A DNA stretch of 18,550 nt from RGIG3009 sp045648765 (GCA_045648765.1 JAZROQ010000042.1:1-18550); one strand, 5' to 3'. Shown: positions 1-7,469, counted from the stretch's first letter. The notes: generated by a model from the sequence alone, not told the origin. Translations and numbers: made by a program.

Positions 1-125
1 CTCAAATCAATCGCGAAATTATGCAAAACGGTATTGGGCATCACTGGATGGTCGCTTACGGCGATTTTAGCAAAGAATTAGCACAGTATTGCAAAATCAA
101 CAATATTTGCATGTATAGCATTTAA
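1..125 (+). CDS. C-terminal end of a probable sugar isomerase (L-fucose/L-arabinose isomerase-like), partial
   Basis: An open frame runs in from the left edge (first full codon at base 3) and stops with TAA at 123-125, giving the last 40 residues of a protein. The stretch GIGHHWMVAYGDFSKEL followed by a short helix resembles the C-terminus of the L-fucose/L-arabinose isomerase superfamily, where a His pair and a GD motif occur close to the end. The next gene, 17 bases downstream on the same strand, is a D-lyxose isomerase, so a sugar-isomerase operon is a natural reading. Only the tail is visible, so the family call is tentative and no substrate can be given. Confidence 0.5.
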   Translation, partial: QINREIMQNGIGHHWMVAYGDFSKELAQYCKINNICMYSI

Positions 126-142
126 AGAAAAGAGGAACAACT

Positions 143-820
143 ATGAAACGTTCTGAAATCAATGCCGCCATGCGCGGTGCTTTGCAATTATTTGAAGAAT
201 ATAAGATCACTCTTCCCCATTTTGTTTTGTGGTCGGCTGACGACTGGAAAACAAAGGGTGATGAAGTGGTCGAAATCATCGACAATATGTTAGGTTGGGA
301 CATCACCGACTTTGGCGGCGGTGATTTTGACAAAATGGGTTTGTTGCTCATTACGTTGCGCAACGGCAATCAAAAAGACCCGAAAAAATATCCTAAACCG
401 TATGCCGAAAAATTGATGGTGGTTAAAGAAAACCAAATTACCCCTATGCACTTTCACTGGAACAAGATGGAAGATATTATCAACCGTGGCGGCGGTAATT
501 TGATTATCAAATTGTACAACTCCACCAAGGATGAGCAATTAGCCGATACCGATGTGGTTGTCAGCATTGACGGTGTCAAACACACTTTCCCCGCCGGCAG
601 CGAAGTTCGCATTGAACCCGGACAGAGTATCACGCTGACACCCGGTTTGTATCACCGTTTTTGGGGCGAAGAAGGCAAAGGAACGTTGCTGGTTCAAGAG
701 GTTTCCATGTGCAACGACGACACTGCCGACAATCGTTTTTATGACAAAGTCGGCCGTTTCCCCGAAATCGACGAAGACGAATCACCCTTGTATCTTTTGT
801 GCAACGAATATACAAAATAA
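143..820 (+). CDS. D-lyxose isomerase (cupin family)
   Basis: The 225-residue protein matches D-lyxose ketol-isomerase (EC 5.3.1.15), a cytoplasmic cupin enzyme that interconverts D-lyxose and D-xylulose and in some members also D-mannose and D-fructose. The cupin metal site is visible as H103-x-H105-x4-E110 in PMHFHWNKMED, with the fourth ligand H171 in the later GLYHRFWGEE strand. Length is normal for the family. The ATG at 143 is preceded by AGAGGA at a good distance. It follows the partial isomerase gene by 17 bases and is probably cotranscribed with it; a strong terminator follows immediately. The pair suggests use of a rare pentose or deoxysugar, but the substrate cannot be proved from sequence. 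Confidence 0.88.
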   Translation: MKRSEINAAMRGALQLFEEYKITLPHFVLWSADDWKTKGDEVVEIIDNMLGWDITDFGGGDFDKMGLLLITLRNGNQKDPKKYPKPYAEKLMVVKENQITPMHFHWNKMEDIINRGGGNLIIKLYNSTKDEQLADTDVVVSIDGVKHTFPAGSEVRIEPGQSITLTPGLYHRFWGEEGKGTLLVQEVSMCNDDTADNRFYDKVGRFPEIDEDESPLYLLCNEYTK

Positions 821-822
821 CA

Positions 823-862
823 ATAAAAAAAGGCCGAGCAAAGCTCGGTCTTTTTTTATTGT
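823..862. terminator. Bidirectional rho-independent terminator between convergent genes
   Basis: An 8-bp stem (832-839 with 843-850, loop AAA) is flanked by an A-run on the left and a T-run on the right, so it can end transcription in both directions. It serves the lyxose isomerase (+) and the phosphopantetheinyl transferase (-). The stop codon of the latter (856-858) lies within the T-run side. Confidence 0.9.
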
Positions 863-1494
863 TCATAACACATGGTTAATGCATACTCGTCTGTTATTTG
901 TTCCTTAAACACCGCTAAAACCGCTTTCCCCTCTTGTTTCATCGTAAGCGTTTCGCCGAATGTTACTTCCAGTTTTTTGAGTGAAAACGAAAGTCCCGTA
1001 CCCTTATATTTTAAGTAACTTTCTTTTGCTGTCCACAGCCTGAAAAACAATGTCTTTCGTTTTTCTTCATCACAATTCATCAGATAATCGTATTCCGTTT
1101 GGGTGGCAACTTTTTTTATGAGCCTTTCTGAAATAGATTGTATTTTTTGAATATCCAATCCGATTTCTTTGTGATAAAACGCACACGCTGCCAAGGTGCC
1201 GCTGTGTGAAAGGTTAAAAAAAACAGACCTGTTTTTAGCAAGGTATGGTTTTCCATGTTCACCAAAGGAAAGGGATTTATCGGCGATTTTTAAATCGCGC
1301 AAGCCTTGTTCCAACAAAACACCCGCACCCAAAGAAAGAAATTTATCTTTGAAAAGGCGGTAACTATCCACCTTTTTTTGGCGGTACTTGCTGACCGATT
1401 GATAAGCTGTTTGAAATGTTTGCTCATCAGCAAAATTCGCCGTATCCAATAAGGTTAACAACGGTTTTGACAACGCGTGAGAATTGGTGTTCAT
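856..1494 (-). CDS. 4'-phosphopantetheinyl transferase, Sfp type
   Basis: A 212-residue Sfp/Gsp-type enzyme that moves the phosphopantetheine arm from CoA onto a serine of an acyl or peptidyl carrier protein in the cytoplasm. Visible motifs are GKPYL (81-85), FFNLSHSG (92-99), GLDIQ (112-116, metal ligand D114) and FFRLWTAKESYLKYKGTG (W154, K157, E158, K162). The position two after D114 is Gln where Bacillus Sfp has Glu; other family members also have Gln or another residue there. It is the last gene of a four-gene minus-strand operon, starting 9 bases after the SGNH gene, with AGGA upstream of the ATG. No carrier protein, NRPS or PKS gene lies in this window, so its partner is elsewhere. Confidence 0.9.
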   Translation of the reverse strand: MNTNSHALSKPLLTLLDTANFADEQTFQTAYQSVSKYRQKKVDSYRLFKDKFLSLGAGVLLEQGLRDLKIADKSLSFGEHGKPYLAKNRSVFFNLSHSGTLAACAFYHKEIGLDIQKIQSISERLIKKVATQTEYDYLMNCDEEKRKTLFFRLWTAKESYLKYKGTGLSFSLKKLEVTFGETLTMKQEGKAVLAVFKEQITDEYALTMCYEQ

Positions 1495-1503
1495 AACAAC
1501 ATC

Positions 1504-2526
1504 CTATTCCTGTTCTAAAATTGAGGATATCTTTTGCTTTAAGTTTTCATAATAGCACATAAATCCGTTATCGTTGGGATGCAAATAGCCGTCTGCAAAA
1601 AAAGATTCGTCGTGCGGGACAAAATCAAACGCCGAAATAAAGTTGGCGTTGTCGTGTCCCGATACGGCGTTTTGAATACACTCGGCAACCTCAAAAAAAG
1701 TGCCGCAATCTGTCGGTGCTTGCCATTCTTTTCGCCAAATCGGTGCAAGGGCAATCACCTTTACAGACGGATAGTTTTGGCAAAGTGCGTGATAAAAAGC
1801 GCGACAATTATTCTCAAACTCTTGTTTTTTGCACCGCACAAAATCGTTGGTGCCGTATGCCACGGTAATCAGTTTTGGCATAAAATCCTCTTTTGTGTTT
1901 GCTAGTTTGGGGAAGAAAATTTCCCCACCGATACCTTTGTTCACTTCTTCCAATCCGAGCCACTGTGCAATTTGCGTCGTGTATTTGTGTGACGGATAAA
2001 GTGCATCATACCCTTGCGTAATCGAATCGCCAAAACATAATAATTTGTCGGTGTGTCTTAACGGTTTTAACATTGCACCTTCTGCTATTTCAAAAGTTTT
2101 CAGCACGACTTCCGCCGAAAAAGGAAACACAATTCTTATCTCTTTTACCCCTTCTCCCAACAAAAAACGTTTGGAAAAGTATCCGGTAGGAAATTCCACT
2201 GTTGTATAATTTTTCGGCAACACGGTTTCGTCAAAATTGCTTATTTGGCCGATACGATTGCCATTTACAAAAACTTCCAAGCAAAAATAGCTTCTGCTGA
2301 TTCTTCTTATCACGTCAGCACTTAAAAGCAGGTAATTGCTATCGGTTTCAAAATGCATTTGCACACCCGAAGAAGCAAACGTTTTTCCATAAAAATCGTC
2401 GTCACGTTGCTTATAAAGTGCTTCTTGTTCTTGTGTGAAGCGATAAAAATGAAACCCTTGTTCGTTTTGAGTAACTCTAACAGCTCCTTCGGTCACGCTT
2501 TGGAGCTGTAACAAATTAATATTCAA
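1504..2526 (-). CDS. SGNH/GDSL-family hydrolase with N-terminal beta domain
   Basis: A 340-residue hydrolase of the SGNH/GDSL superfamily, probably an esterase or deacetylase. Residues 1-155 form a beta-rich N-terminal domain like those that precede the catalytic domain in carbohydrate-esterase relatives. The catalytic domain shows block I LLCFGDSIT (S168 nucleophile), block II Gly in GIGGE (199-202), block III GTND (225-228, N227) and block V DGYLHPND (D312, H316). There is no signal peptide, so it is probably cytoplasmic. The start is a TTG that overlaps the stop of the upstream gene by 4 bases, with GGGAGA 8 bases before it; no nearby ATG fits. The substrate is unknown. Its place between an amino acid exporter and a phosphopantetheinyl transferase does not reveal it. 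Confidence 0.82.
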   Translation of the reverse strand: MNINLLQLQSVTEGAVRVTQNEQGFHFYRFTQEQEALYKQRDDDFYGKTFASSGVQMHFETDSNYLLLSADVIRRISRSYFCLEVFVNGNRIGQISNFDETVLPKNYTTVEFPTGYFSKRFLLGEGVKEIRIVFPFSAEVVLKTFEIAEGAMLKPLRHTDKLLCFGDSITQGYDALYPSHKYTTQIAQWLGLEEVNKGIGGEIFFPKLANTKEDFMPKLITVAYGTNDFVRCKKQEFENNCRAFYHALCQNYPSVKVIALAPIWRKEWQAPTDCGTFFEVAECIQNAVSGHDNANFISAFDFVPHDESFFADGYLHPNDNGFMCYYENLKQKISSILEQE

Positions 2527-2993
2527 CGCTCGTTCTCCCTTTTGCTTTCTTTTTTCTTTTGAAGTACGTTATAAATAATTTTGGTGAAAGTGGTAGAAAC
2601 AATAATCCCAAGCGCCAATGCCGATGCCAGTTGTAAGGTGTAAACCGCTTTTTGCAAAAAGGTTTCCATGTTTCCTTGGAATGCGTTTGCCATGGTGTAA
2701 TAAAGTGAACTACCGGGAATCAGCGGTATTAATGACGGTGTAATAAACGAAGTGGTAGGTGTTTTGAGTACTCTTGCCATAATTTCGGCGTAGGTGGAAA
2801 TTAAAAACGCTACGATAAAATAACAAATCGGTTCGGACGGAATATGCAGGTTTAACAGAACGAAGATAAGCCACGATAAAAAGCCGCCCAAAGAAGCCAA
2901 TACCAATCGTTTCCCACGAACGTTAAATAAAATGGCAAAGCCAATGGTGCCTACAAAACCAGACAAAATTTGAATAATTTGCATTTTTGTCAT
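2523..2993 (-). CDS. Threonine/serine exporter, small subunit (ThrE_2/YjjB-like)
   Basis: A 156-residue membrane protein with about five hydrophobic segments. The sequence IPLIPGSSLYYTMANAF (about 90-106) is the hallmark of the ThrE_2 (DUF3815, YjjB-like) family, the small half of the split ThrE-type exporter. Family knowledge says this part completes a proton-driven exporter of threonine, serine or small dicarboxylates (YjjP/YjjB in E. coli is linked to succinate export). The ATG overlaps the stop of the upstream partner in an ATGA arrangement, with GGGAGG just upstream. That implies coupled translation and equal amounts of the two subunits. Confidence 0.85.
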   Translation of the reverse strand: MTKMQIIQILSGFVGTIGFAILFNVRGKRLVLASLGGFLSWLIFVLLNLHIPSEPICYFIVAFLISTYAEIMARVLKTPTTSFITPSLIPLIPGSSLYYTMANAFQGNMETFLQKAVYTLQLASALALGIIVSTTFTKIIYNVLQKKKESKRENER

Positions 2994-3742
2994 AACACGA
3001 CACCTCCCAAAACCGTAACCAAGAAGTATCCTGCTGCAATAGCAAGTGCCGTCAGCACCGCTTCTATGGAACGCAAAAGTCCCGCAATGCTGTCACCGGT
3101 AAACAAATCACGCAGAGCATTGGTTAAACCAATGCCGGGAATGAGTGACATAATGTTGCCAATAATAACTTTGTCGACATCACCTATCCACCCACATTTA
3201 ACAGATAGAAATGCCAATGTAGTGGCTATAACTGCCGAAATAAACTTTCCGAAAATCTTGTTAGGAATCATTTTATCACAAAAATAGATTCCCAATCTGA
3301 CAACCGCTCCAACAGCCAAAGAAATGACCGATTCTATCACGTTACCGCCAAAAAACAACGTGAAAGAACCCGCTATGATAGCATAAGAAACAAATTCTAA
3401 CCAAAGCGGAAATTTGCGGCAACAAACAGCCTCTTTTATTTTACATTCAATTTCTTCATCGGTAAGTTTGTGGGCACAAATTTCTCTTGACAATTCGTTA
3501 AGAAGATGAAGTCTTTCATAATTAATATTAGTAGTGGTAACTCTGCGCGTTTGGGTATGGGTTTGCCCATCGAGTGTATGTACCGTGACAATCATACTGC
3601 TGGTGATGATAAAAACATCCACTCTCTCGGCACCAAAAGCATGACACATCCGACTAATGCTTTCTTCCACGCGATGCACTTCCGCGCCGGAAATAAGCAT
3701 TTGCTCTCCAATATCCATCACATAACCAAAGGTTTTTAGCAT
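2990..3742 (-). CDS. Threonine/serine exporter, large subunit (ThrE N-terminal/YjjP-like, DUF1212)
   Basis: A 250-residue protein whose N-terminal cytoplasmic part carries the family signature SGAEVHRVEESI (18-29), followed by about five membrane segments from residue 115 on. This is the YjjP-like half of a split ThrE exporter, and the next gene is the YjjB-like half. Together they should export small amino acids or carboxylates across the cytoplasmic membrane. The ATG at 3742 has AAGGAG at a good distance. It is the first gene of the operon and sits behind a near-consensus promoter at 3776-3804. Substrate specificity cannot be read from sequence. Confidence 0.87.
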   Translation of the reverse strand: MLKTFGYVMDIGEQMLISGAEVHRVEESISRMCHAFGAERVDVFIITSSMIVTVHTLDGQTHTQTRRVTTTNINYERLHLLNELSREICAHKLTDEEIECKIKEAVCCRKFPLWLEFVSYAIIAGSFTLFFGGNVIESVISLAVGAVVRLGIYFCDKMIPNKIFGKFISAVIATTLAFLSVKCGWIGDVDKVIIGNIMSLIPGIGLTNALRDLFTGDSIAGLLRSIEAVLTALAIAAGYFLVTVLGGVVL

Positions 3743-3775
3743 GGTATTTCTCCTTTGTTTTCATCTTCGGGGCAT

Positions 3776-3804
3776 ATTATATCACACAAACGTTCAAGAT
3801 TCAA
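3776..3804 (-). promoter_or_regulatory. Sigma-A-type promoter of the exporter/SGNH/PPTase operon
   Basis: On the minus strand TTGAAT (3799-3804), a 17-bp spacer and a perfect TATAAT (3776-3781). The start codon is about 35 bases downstream. No operator-like repeat was seen around it. Confidence 0.8.
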
Positions 3805-3809
3805 CCAAT

Positions 3810-3848
3810 AAGAACAAAGAGGACGCTACAAAAGCGTAGCATCCTCTT
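3810..3848 (-). terminator. Terminator of the feo operon
   Basis: A 13-bp stem (3817-3829 with 3836-3848, one U-G pair on the minus transcript, loop of 6) followed on the minus strand by the T-rich but interrupted run TTTGTTCTTATT. The stop codon of the Cys-rich peptide lies inside the left arm. Confidence 0.7.
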
Positions 3849-4014
3849 GGTTATTTTCATCTGCCGTATCAGGGCAATTACCGCATTTTCCACCGCACTG
3901 TTTGGCATAAGGGCAACCGATGCAAGTGTCCCCTCGCTTTTTGGCACGGACAAGAAAACATATAATACTCGCCGCAATAGCAACCAATATTAAAATAATA
4001 ATTACATTTTCCAT
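3826..4014 (-). CDS. FeoB-associated Cys-rich membrane protein
   Basis: A 62-residue protein with one N-terminal membrane helix (about 3-22), a basic stretch, and a cysteine cluster CIGCPYAKQCGGKCGNCP (31-48). This layout is that of the FeoB-associated Cys-rich membrane family (PF12669 type), which accompanies feoB in many Clostridia and is thought to assist ferrous iron uptake. It follows feoB by 25 bases. The cysteines could bind iron or another soft metal at the membrane face; this is inference. It closes the operon: its last codons already form part of the terminator hairpin. Confidence 0.88.
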   Translation of the reverse strand: MENVIIILILVAIAASIICFLVRAKKRGDTCIGCPYAKQCGGKCGNCPDTADENNQEDATLL

Positions 4015-4039
4015 AACTCCAAATCCTAACCGGAAACCA

Positions 4040-6067
4040 TTATTTTGCGATTTTCAGAGCGCGCTCTGCATTCGTTTTTTTATTGGTATCGAGAATTAAT
4101 CCGACCACAAAAGCAACCATAACCGCTATGGTGATAAGACCGGCAACAGCCGTACCAACATTAAGTGTGCCGCCAACAATCAGAGTACCAAGGGTGTAAA
4201 CAAGGTAAGCTACTGTATAGCCAGCGGCAAGTTGAAGAGCAATACCGCCCCAAAACCACCTACGGTTCTTCATTTCTGCGCTCATTGCGGCAATAGCCGC
4301 AAAACAAGGCGGCGAATACAGATTGAACATCAAATATGCCAAAGCTGCCACCTTGGTAATCGCCATAATACCGGCAACTTCGCCCCCTGCTCCTTCCATA
4401 AGGGTAAGTTGCTCTGTGTCAATCAGATTTTCCAGACCGACAAAACAAACAGCAAGCGTACCAACGACGTTTTCTTTGGCAATAAAGCCGGTAATAGCCG
4501 CCGCTGCCAACTGCCAAGAAAGAACACCGACAATCGGAACCAGCACATACGCAAAAGGTAGTGCAATAGAAGCAAGGATAGAAGCATCGGCGCTTTGGAC
4601 AACTTGCAAATCCCAAGAAAAAGTCTGCATCAGTTGTACTGCCATATTACACAAAAGAATAACCGTGGTCGCTTTAACAATGTATGCCCAACCGCGACTG
4701 CACATGGATTTAAAGGCGCCCCAAACCGACGGCACTCTATATTCCGGCAATTCAATAATAAAAAACGATTTTTTGGTTTTATAACCGGTAATCTTGTTCA
4801 CCAAAAGTGCGCCAAGGAAAATCAGAACAATACCTGCAAAATACATGAGTGCGCTAACCCACCAAGCATTTTCGAAGAATGCACCGGCAAACAAAGAAAT
4901 AACAGGAATTTTAGCACCACACGGCATAAACGGTGCCAACATTGCCGTGGCTCGGCGTTCACGTTCGTTGTGAATGGTACGGCTTGCCATAATACCGGGA
5001 ACAGCACACCCCACCGTAATTACAAACGGAATAACCGATTTGCCGGAAAGACCGACTCTTTTGAAAATCGGGTCAAGCACAACAGCAACGCGGGACATAT
5101 AGCCGCAATCTTCCAACAAGGCAATAAGAAAATAAAGTATCATAACCAGCGGCAAAAAACCGACAACGGCAACCACACCGCCGATAACACCATCCACAAG
5201 AATGGCAGAAAGCAAAGGATTGGCATTTTCAAACATTCCGCCAACCCAGCTTTGAAAGGTTTCCAAAAGCGGAACAAGGCCGGGAATGAACGTGTCGCCA
5301 ACTTCTACACCTTCGGCAATCCAGGTACCCAAAGTTGTCTGCGAAATGTAGAATACCAAGAACATAACAGCCGCAAAAATCGGTATACCAAGCCATTTGT
5401 TGGTAAGAATTGCATCGATCTTATCGCCAAAATTTTTGTCTTTGGTAAAAACCTTACGCGTTTCGACTTCTTTCACAATTGAATTTACAAACTCAAAACG
5501 CTTGCGATCTTCCGCCTGTGCTACTGTTTTATCGGTCCAATCCTTTTGTTGTATGTATGGTGCGTGTTGCTCTTTTCCCGCTTGTTCCAAAGCGGTAGAC
5601 ATTAATGTTTTTAATCCGTTTGCCGCAGTGGAAACCGTTTTCACAACCGGGCAACCTAAACGTTGTGATAAGGCATCCGCATCTATTTTGTTACCTTTCT
5701 TTTTGCTAAGGTCTGTTTTGTTCAAAGCTACCACAACCGGAATCCCCAGCTCCAAAAGTTGAGTGGTAAAAAAAAGACTGCGACTTAGATTCTCCGCATC
5801 CACAATATTGATAATCACGTCGGGATTTTCATTCTTCACATACGAACTGGTAACGCTTTCCTCGCTTGTAAACGGCGACAAAGAATACGCTCCCGGAAGG
5901 TCAACCGCGGTAATGGCAGTGCTGCCCGCATAGACTTTTTTGACATGATGTTCTTTTTGTTCCACCGTAACGCCGGCCCAGTTGCCAACGTTTTCATTAC
6001 AACCGGTCAACGCATTATACATCGTGGTTTTTCCCGAGTTTGGATTGCCGGTTAATGCAATTTTCAC
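4040..6067 (-). CDS. feoB: Ferrous iron transport protein B
   Basis: A 675-residue FeoB, the Fe(II) transporter of the cytoplasmic membrane. The N-terminal G domain has G1 GNPNSGKT (7-14), the Thr-containing switch I NWAGVTVE, G3 DLPG (56-59) and G4 NKTD (116-119). The membrane domain has the two conserved gate motifs, GCAVPGIMASRTI and MPCGAKIPVISLFAGAFF. Length is normal. The start is GTG at 6067, 8 bases after GAGGAGGA; the frame begins directly with the G-domain strand, so no earlier start is needed. It lies 50 bases after feoA; this gap contains a third copy of the putative iron operator. Expression should rise when iron is scarce, through the divergent DtxR-type regulator. Confidence 0.97.
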   Translation of the reverse strand: MKIALTGNPNSGKTTMYNALTGCNENVGNWAGVTVEQKEHHVKKVYAGSTAITAVDLPGAYSLSPFTSEESVTSSYVKNENPDVIINIVDAENLSRSLFFTTQLLELGIPVVVALNKTDLSKKKGNKIDADALSQRLGCPVVKTVSTAANGLKTLMSTALEQAGKEQHAPYIQQKDWTDKTVAQAEDRKRFEFVNSIVKEVETRKVFTKDKNFGDKIDAILTNKWLGIPIFAAVMFLVFYISQTTLGTWIAEGVEVGDTFIPGLVPLLETFQSWVGGMFENANPLLSAILVDGVIGGVVAVVGFLPLVMILYFLIALLEDCGYMSRVAVVLDPIFKRVGLSGKSVIPFVITVGCAVPGIMASRTIHNERERRATAMLAPFMPCGAKIPVISLFAGAFFENAWWVSALMYFAGIVLIFLGALLVNKITGYKTKKSFFIIELPEYRVPSVWGAFKSMCSRGWAYIVKATTVILLCNMAVQLMQTFSWDLQVVQSADASILASIALPFAYVLVPIVGVLSWQLAAAAITGFIAKENVVGTLAVCFVGLENLIDTEQLTLMEGAGGEVAGIMAITKVAALAYLMFNLYSPPCFAAIAAMSAEMKNRRWFWGGIALQLAAGYTVAYLVYTLGTLIVGGTLNVGTAVAGLITIAVMVAFVVGLILDTNKKTNAERALKIAK

Positions 6068-6086
6068 GAAAAGTTCCTCCTCAAAA

Positions 6087-6104
6087 GGTTAGCAACCGCT
6101 AACC
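6087..6104. promoter_or_regulatory. Putative iron-regulator operator between feoA and feoB
   Basis: GGTTAGCAACCGCTAACC is a perfect 7-bp inverted repeat with a 4-bp spacer and shares TTAGC-N4-GCTAA with the two sites upstream of feoA. On the minus strand it is followed by TTTT, so the transcript could also form a small hairpin just before the feoB ribosome binding site. Confidence 0.65.
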
Positions 6105-6117
6105 GCCACGCAAAAAA

Positions 6118-6330
6118 TTAAACAATAATAGCCTGTGCCAACGGATTATCAATACTGTAACGACCATCTTTAATGGAAACGGTACATCCGCTCCTGCGAT
6201 GAGAGATGACCGTAATTTTCTCCCCTACGTAACACCCAAGAGAAAACAAAAAGGCGTTTAACTCTTCATCGTCAATGTTGATTTGACGAATAACATATTC
6301 TTTTCCCTCGATAGCCTCTTTTAAAGTCAT
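6118..6330 (-). CDS. feoA: Ferrous iron transport protein A
   Basis: A 70-residue SH3-like FeoA protein, a small cytoplasmic partner of FeoB. The sequence starts MTLKEAIEGKEYVI and has the typical LGCYVGEKITVI strand and the C-terminal YSIDNPLAQAIIV. The frame stays open back to a TTG at 6366, but AGAGGA stands 7 bases before the ATG at 6330, and FeoA proteins usually begin just before the LKE motif, so 6330 is preferred over the ATG at 6336. It is the first gene of feoA-feoB-Cys-rich peptide, behind a consensus promoter and two operator-like palindromes. Confidence 0.93.
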   Translation of the reverse strand: MTLKEAIEGKEYVIRQINIDDEELNAFLFSLGCYVGEKITVISHRRSGCTVSIKDGRYSIDNPLAQAIIV

Positions 6331-6366
6331 GCTCATTTCCTCTTGCTCTCTGCCAATGTTTTTCAA

Positions 6367-6380
6367 TTAGCAATTGCTAA
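6367..6380. promoter_or_regulatory. Putative iron-regulator operator, feoA leader
   Basis: TTAGCAATTGCTAA is a perfect 14-bp palindrome roughly 40-50 bases downstream of the predicted feoA transcription start. It is the central copy of three related sites. Confidence 0.68.
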
Positions 6381-6400
6381 CTGCCGCTTTTAAAAAACGA

Positions 6401-6416
6401 GTTAGTCATTGCTAAC
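6401..6416. promoter_or_regulatory. Putative iron-regulator operator at the feoA transcription start
   Basis: GTTAGTCATTGCTAAC is an inverted repeat with one mismatch that begins about 9 bases after the -10 box of the feoA promoter. Binding here would block initiation directly. Confidence 0.72.
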
Positions 6417-6424
6417 CTTGAAAC

Positions 6425-6453
6425 ATTATACTCTTTATTCCCCTTATTGTCAA
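6425..6453 (-). promoter_or_regulatory. Consensus promoter of the feo operon
   Basis: On the minus strand a perfect TTGACA (6448-6453), 17-bp spacer and perfect TATAAT (6425-6430). Such a strong promoter needs tight repression, which fits the two palindromes just downstream. Confidence 0.9.
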
Positions 6454-6512
6454 GTAAAACAATGGGATTTTTGAGACTTTTTTCCACATTTTTGTCTTCT
6501 GATTTGTTATCG

Positions 6513-6541
6513 TTGATTTTTAAAAAAATTAGTGCTATACT
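6513..6541 (+). promoter_or_regulatory. Promoter of the DtxR-type regulator gene
   Basis: TTGATT (6513-6518), 17-bp spacer, TATACT (6536-6541). A compressed half-site pair TTAGTGCTA (6529-6537) overlaps the -10 box, but its spacing differs from the three feo palindromes, so autoregulation is only a possibility. Confidence 0.75.
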
Positions 6542-6584
6542 TTAAAAAGCAGTACCGATTATTTTATCGCTAGGAGATATCATC

Positions 6585-6950
6585 ATGCTGTTAAAACCAT
6601 CCGGTGAAATGTATTTGGAATCTATCTACGTCTTGTGCAATACAAAAACGTCTGTTCGTTCCATTGACGTTGCCGAACATATGAATTTCAGCAAACCAAG
6701 TGTGAGTCGCGGCGTAGGACTTCTCAAAAAGCAAGAATACATTGCTGTTGACGAAAATGGGTATATTACCCTTACTGAAAAAGGCAAACAACATGCGCAA
6801 AAAATCTACGACCGCCACACCATTTTGAGCCGTGCCTTGATGTTGCTCGGCGTAGACGAAAAAACCGCATCGGAAGACGCATGCAAGATTGAGCACGTTA
6901 TCAGCGACCAATCCTTTTTAGCCATCAAAAAACACACGCAAAACAAATAA
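6585..6950 (+). CDS. DtxR/IdeR/MntR-family metal-dependent repressor, short form
   Basis: A 121-residue regulator: N-terminal winged helix (about 5-65) with EMYLESIYVL and a recognition helix around FSKPSVSRGV, then a short dimerisation/metal domain. It lacks the C-terminal SH3-like domain of full DtxR. By alignment with DtxR from memory, the primary metal site is M9, C100, E103, H104 (M10, C102, E105, H106 in DtxR). MntR has Asp and Glu at the first two positions, so iron sensing is more likely than manganese. H78 matches DtxR H79, but E83 and H98 of the ancillary site appear replaced by Ser. The ATG at 6585 follows AGGAG. It is divergent from feoA and is the likely repressor of the feo operon. 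Confidence 0.88.
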   Translation: MLLKPSGEMYLESIYVLCNTKTSVRSIDVAEHMNFSKPSVSRGVGLLKKQEYIAVDENGYITLTEKGKQHAQKIYDRHTILSRALMLLGVDEKTASEDACKIEHVISDQSFLAIKKHTQNK

Positions 6951-6986
6951 AAAAAAACGCCAAGTCGCACGACTTGGCGTTTTTTG
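6951..6986. terminator. Strong terminator after the DtxR-type regulator
   Basis: A 12-bp stem (6956-6967 with 6970-6981) with an A-run before and T-run after it. It can work both ways, for the regulator gene (+) and for the small membrane protein gene (-) to its right. Confidence 0.9.
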
Positions 6987-7034
6987 TCATTCGTGTCAGA
7001 AAAAGAACTGGTGAAAACCGAGGATTTACATATT

Positions 7035-7469
7035 TTAATTATCGTAATCTATTGTTTCGTTAAAAATTTCATTGTCTGTAAGCTCATATAAAGTTTTTAA
7101 CACGCGATTAAAATCTCCATAACCGGACTTTTTATAGGTCCTTTTAATTCCGTTTCGTGGCTCATACCTAATAATTATAGAATCATCATCTAGCGGATAT
7201 ACATATAAAGTTGCTCTATCAGGACTGTTGATTTCTATAGCAGATTCTTGAGATGGCAACTTACCAAAATACAATGAGCGATTTCCGTCAGACAAATATG
7301 CACAAGCATCGGAAGACAGATGGGTTGTTATGCTTTCGTGTTTATATACCACCATTGTACCTAACATCTGATGAGTATTCTTTTCATAACTAGTAAAAAA
7401 AGTAAAACACAATATTATAAGTATCGTAACAAATGAACCTAGCATCATCCATAAAAAATTTTTGCGCAT
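7035..7469 (-). CDS. Small membrane-anchored protein of unknown function
   Basis: I do not recognise this 144-residue protein. It has a positively charged N-terminus and a single membrane helix (about 5-26), followed by about 115 polar residues with short alternating beta-like stretches (TLYVYPLDDDSIIIRYEP) and an acidic C-terminus. N-in topology would place the body outside the membrane; no lipobox is present. The ATG at 7469 is preceded by AGGAG, and a TTGATT-17-TATAAT promoter lies upstream, so it is a real single-gene unit. The coding sequence is visibly richer in AT, ATA and AGA codons than the feo or galU genes. Together with the hairpin array next to it, this suggests an accessory or lineage-specific gene. 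Confidence 0.72.
   Translation of the reverse strand: MRKNFLWMMLGSFVTILIILCFTFFTSYEKNTHQMLGTMVVYKHESITTHLSSDACAYLSDGNRSLYFGKLPSQESAIEINSPDRATLYVYPLDDDSIIIRYEPRNGIKRTYKKSGYGDFNRVLKTLYELTDNEIFNETIDYDN

Noticed and set aside
856..1494. Marker of an NRPS or PKS cluster in this window
   Set aside because: No synthase, carrier protein or tailoring gene is present on either side.
4595..5482. 295-residue plus-strand ORF
   Set aside because: It lies wholly antisense to feoB, has no ribosome binding site and reads as low-complexity Asn/His/Lys-rich sequence, an antisense shadow of the feoB codons.
6087..6104. Intrinsic terminator between feoA and feoB
   Set aside because: The 7-bp stem is followed by only four T, and its sequence matches the two palindromes at the feoA promoter, so an operator explains it better.
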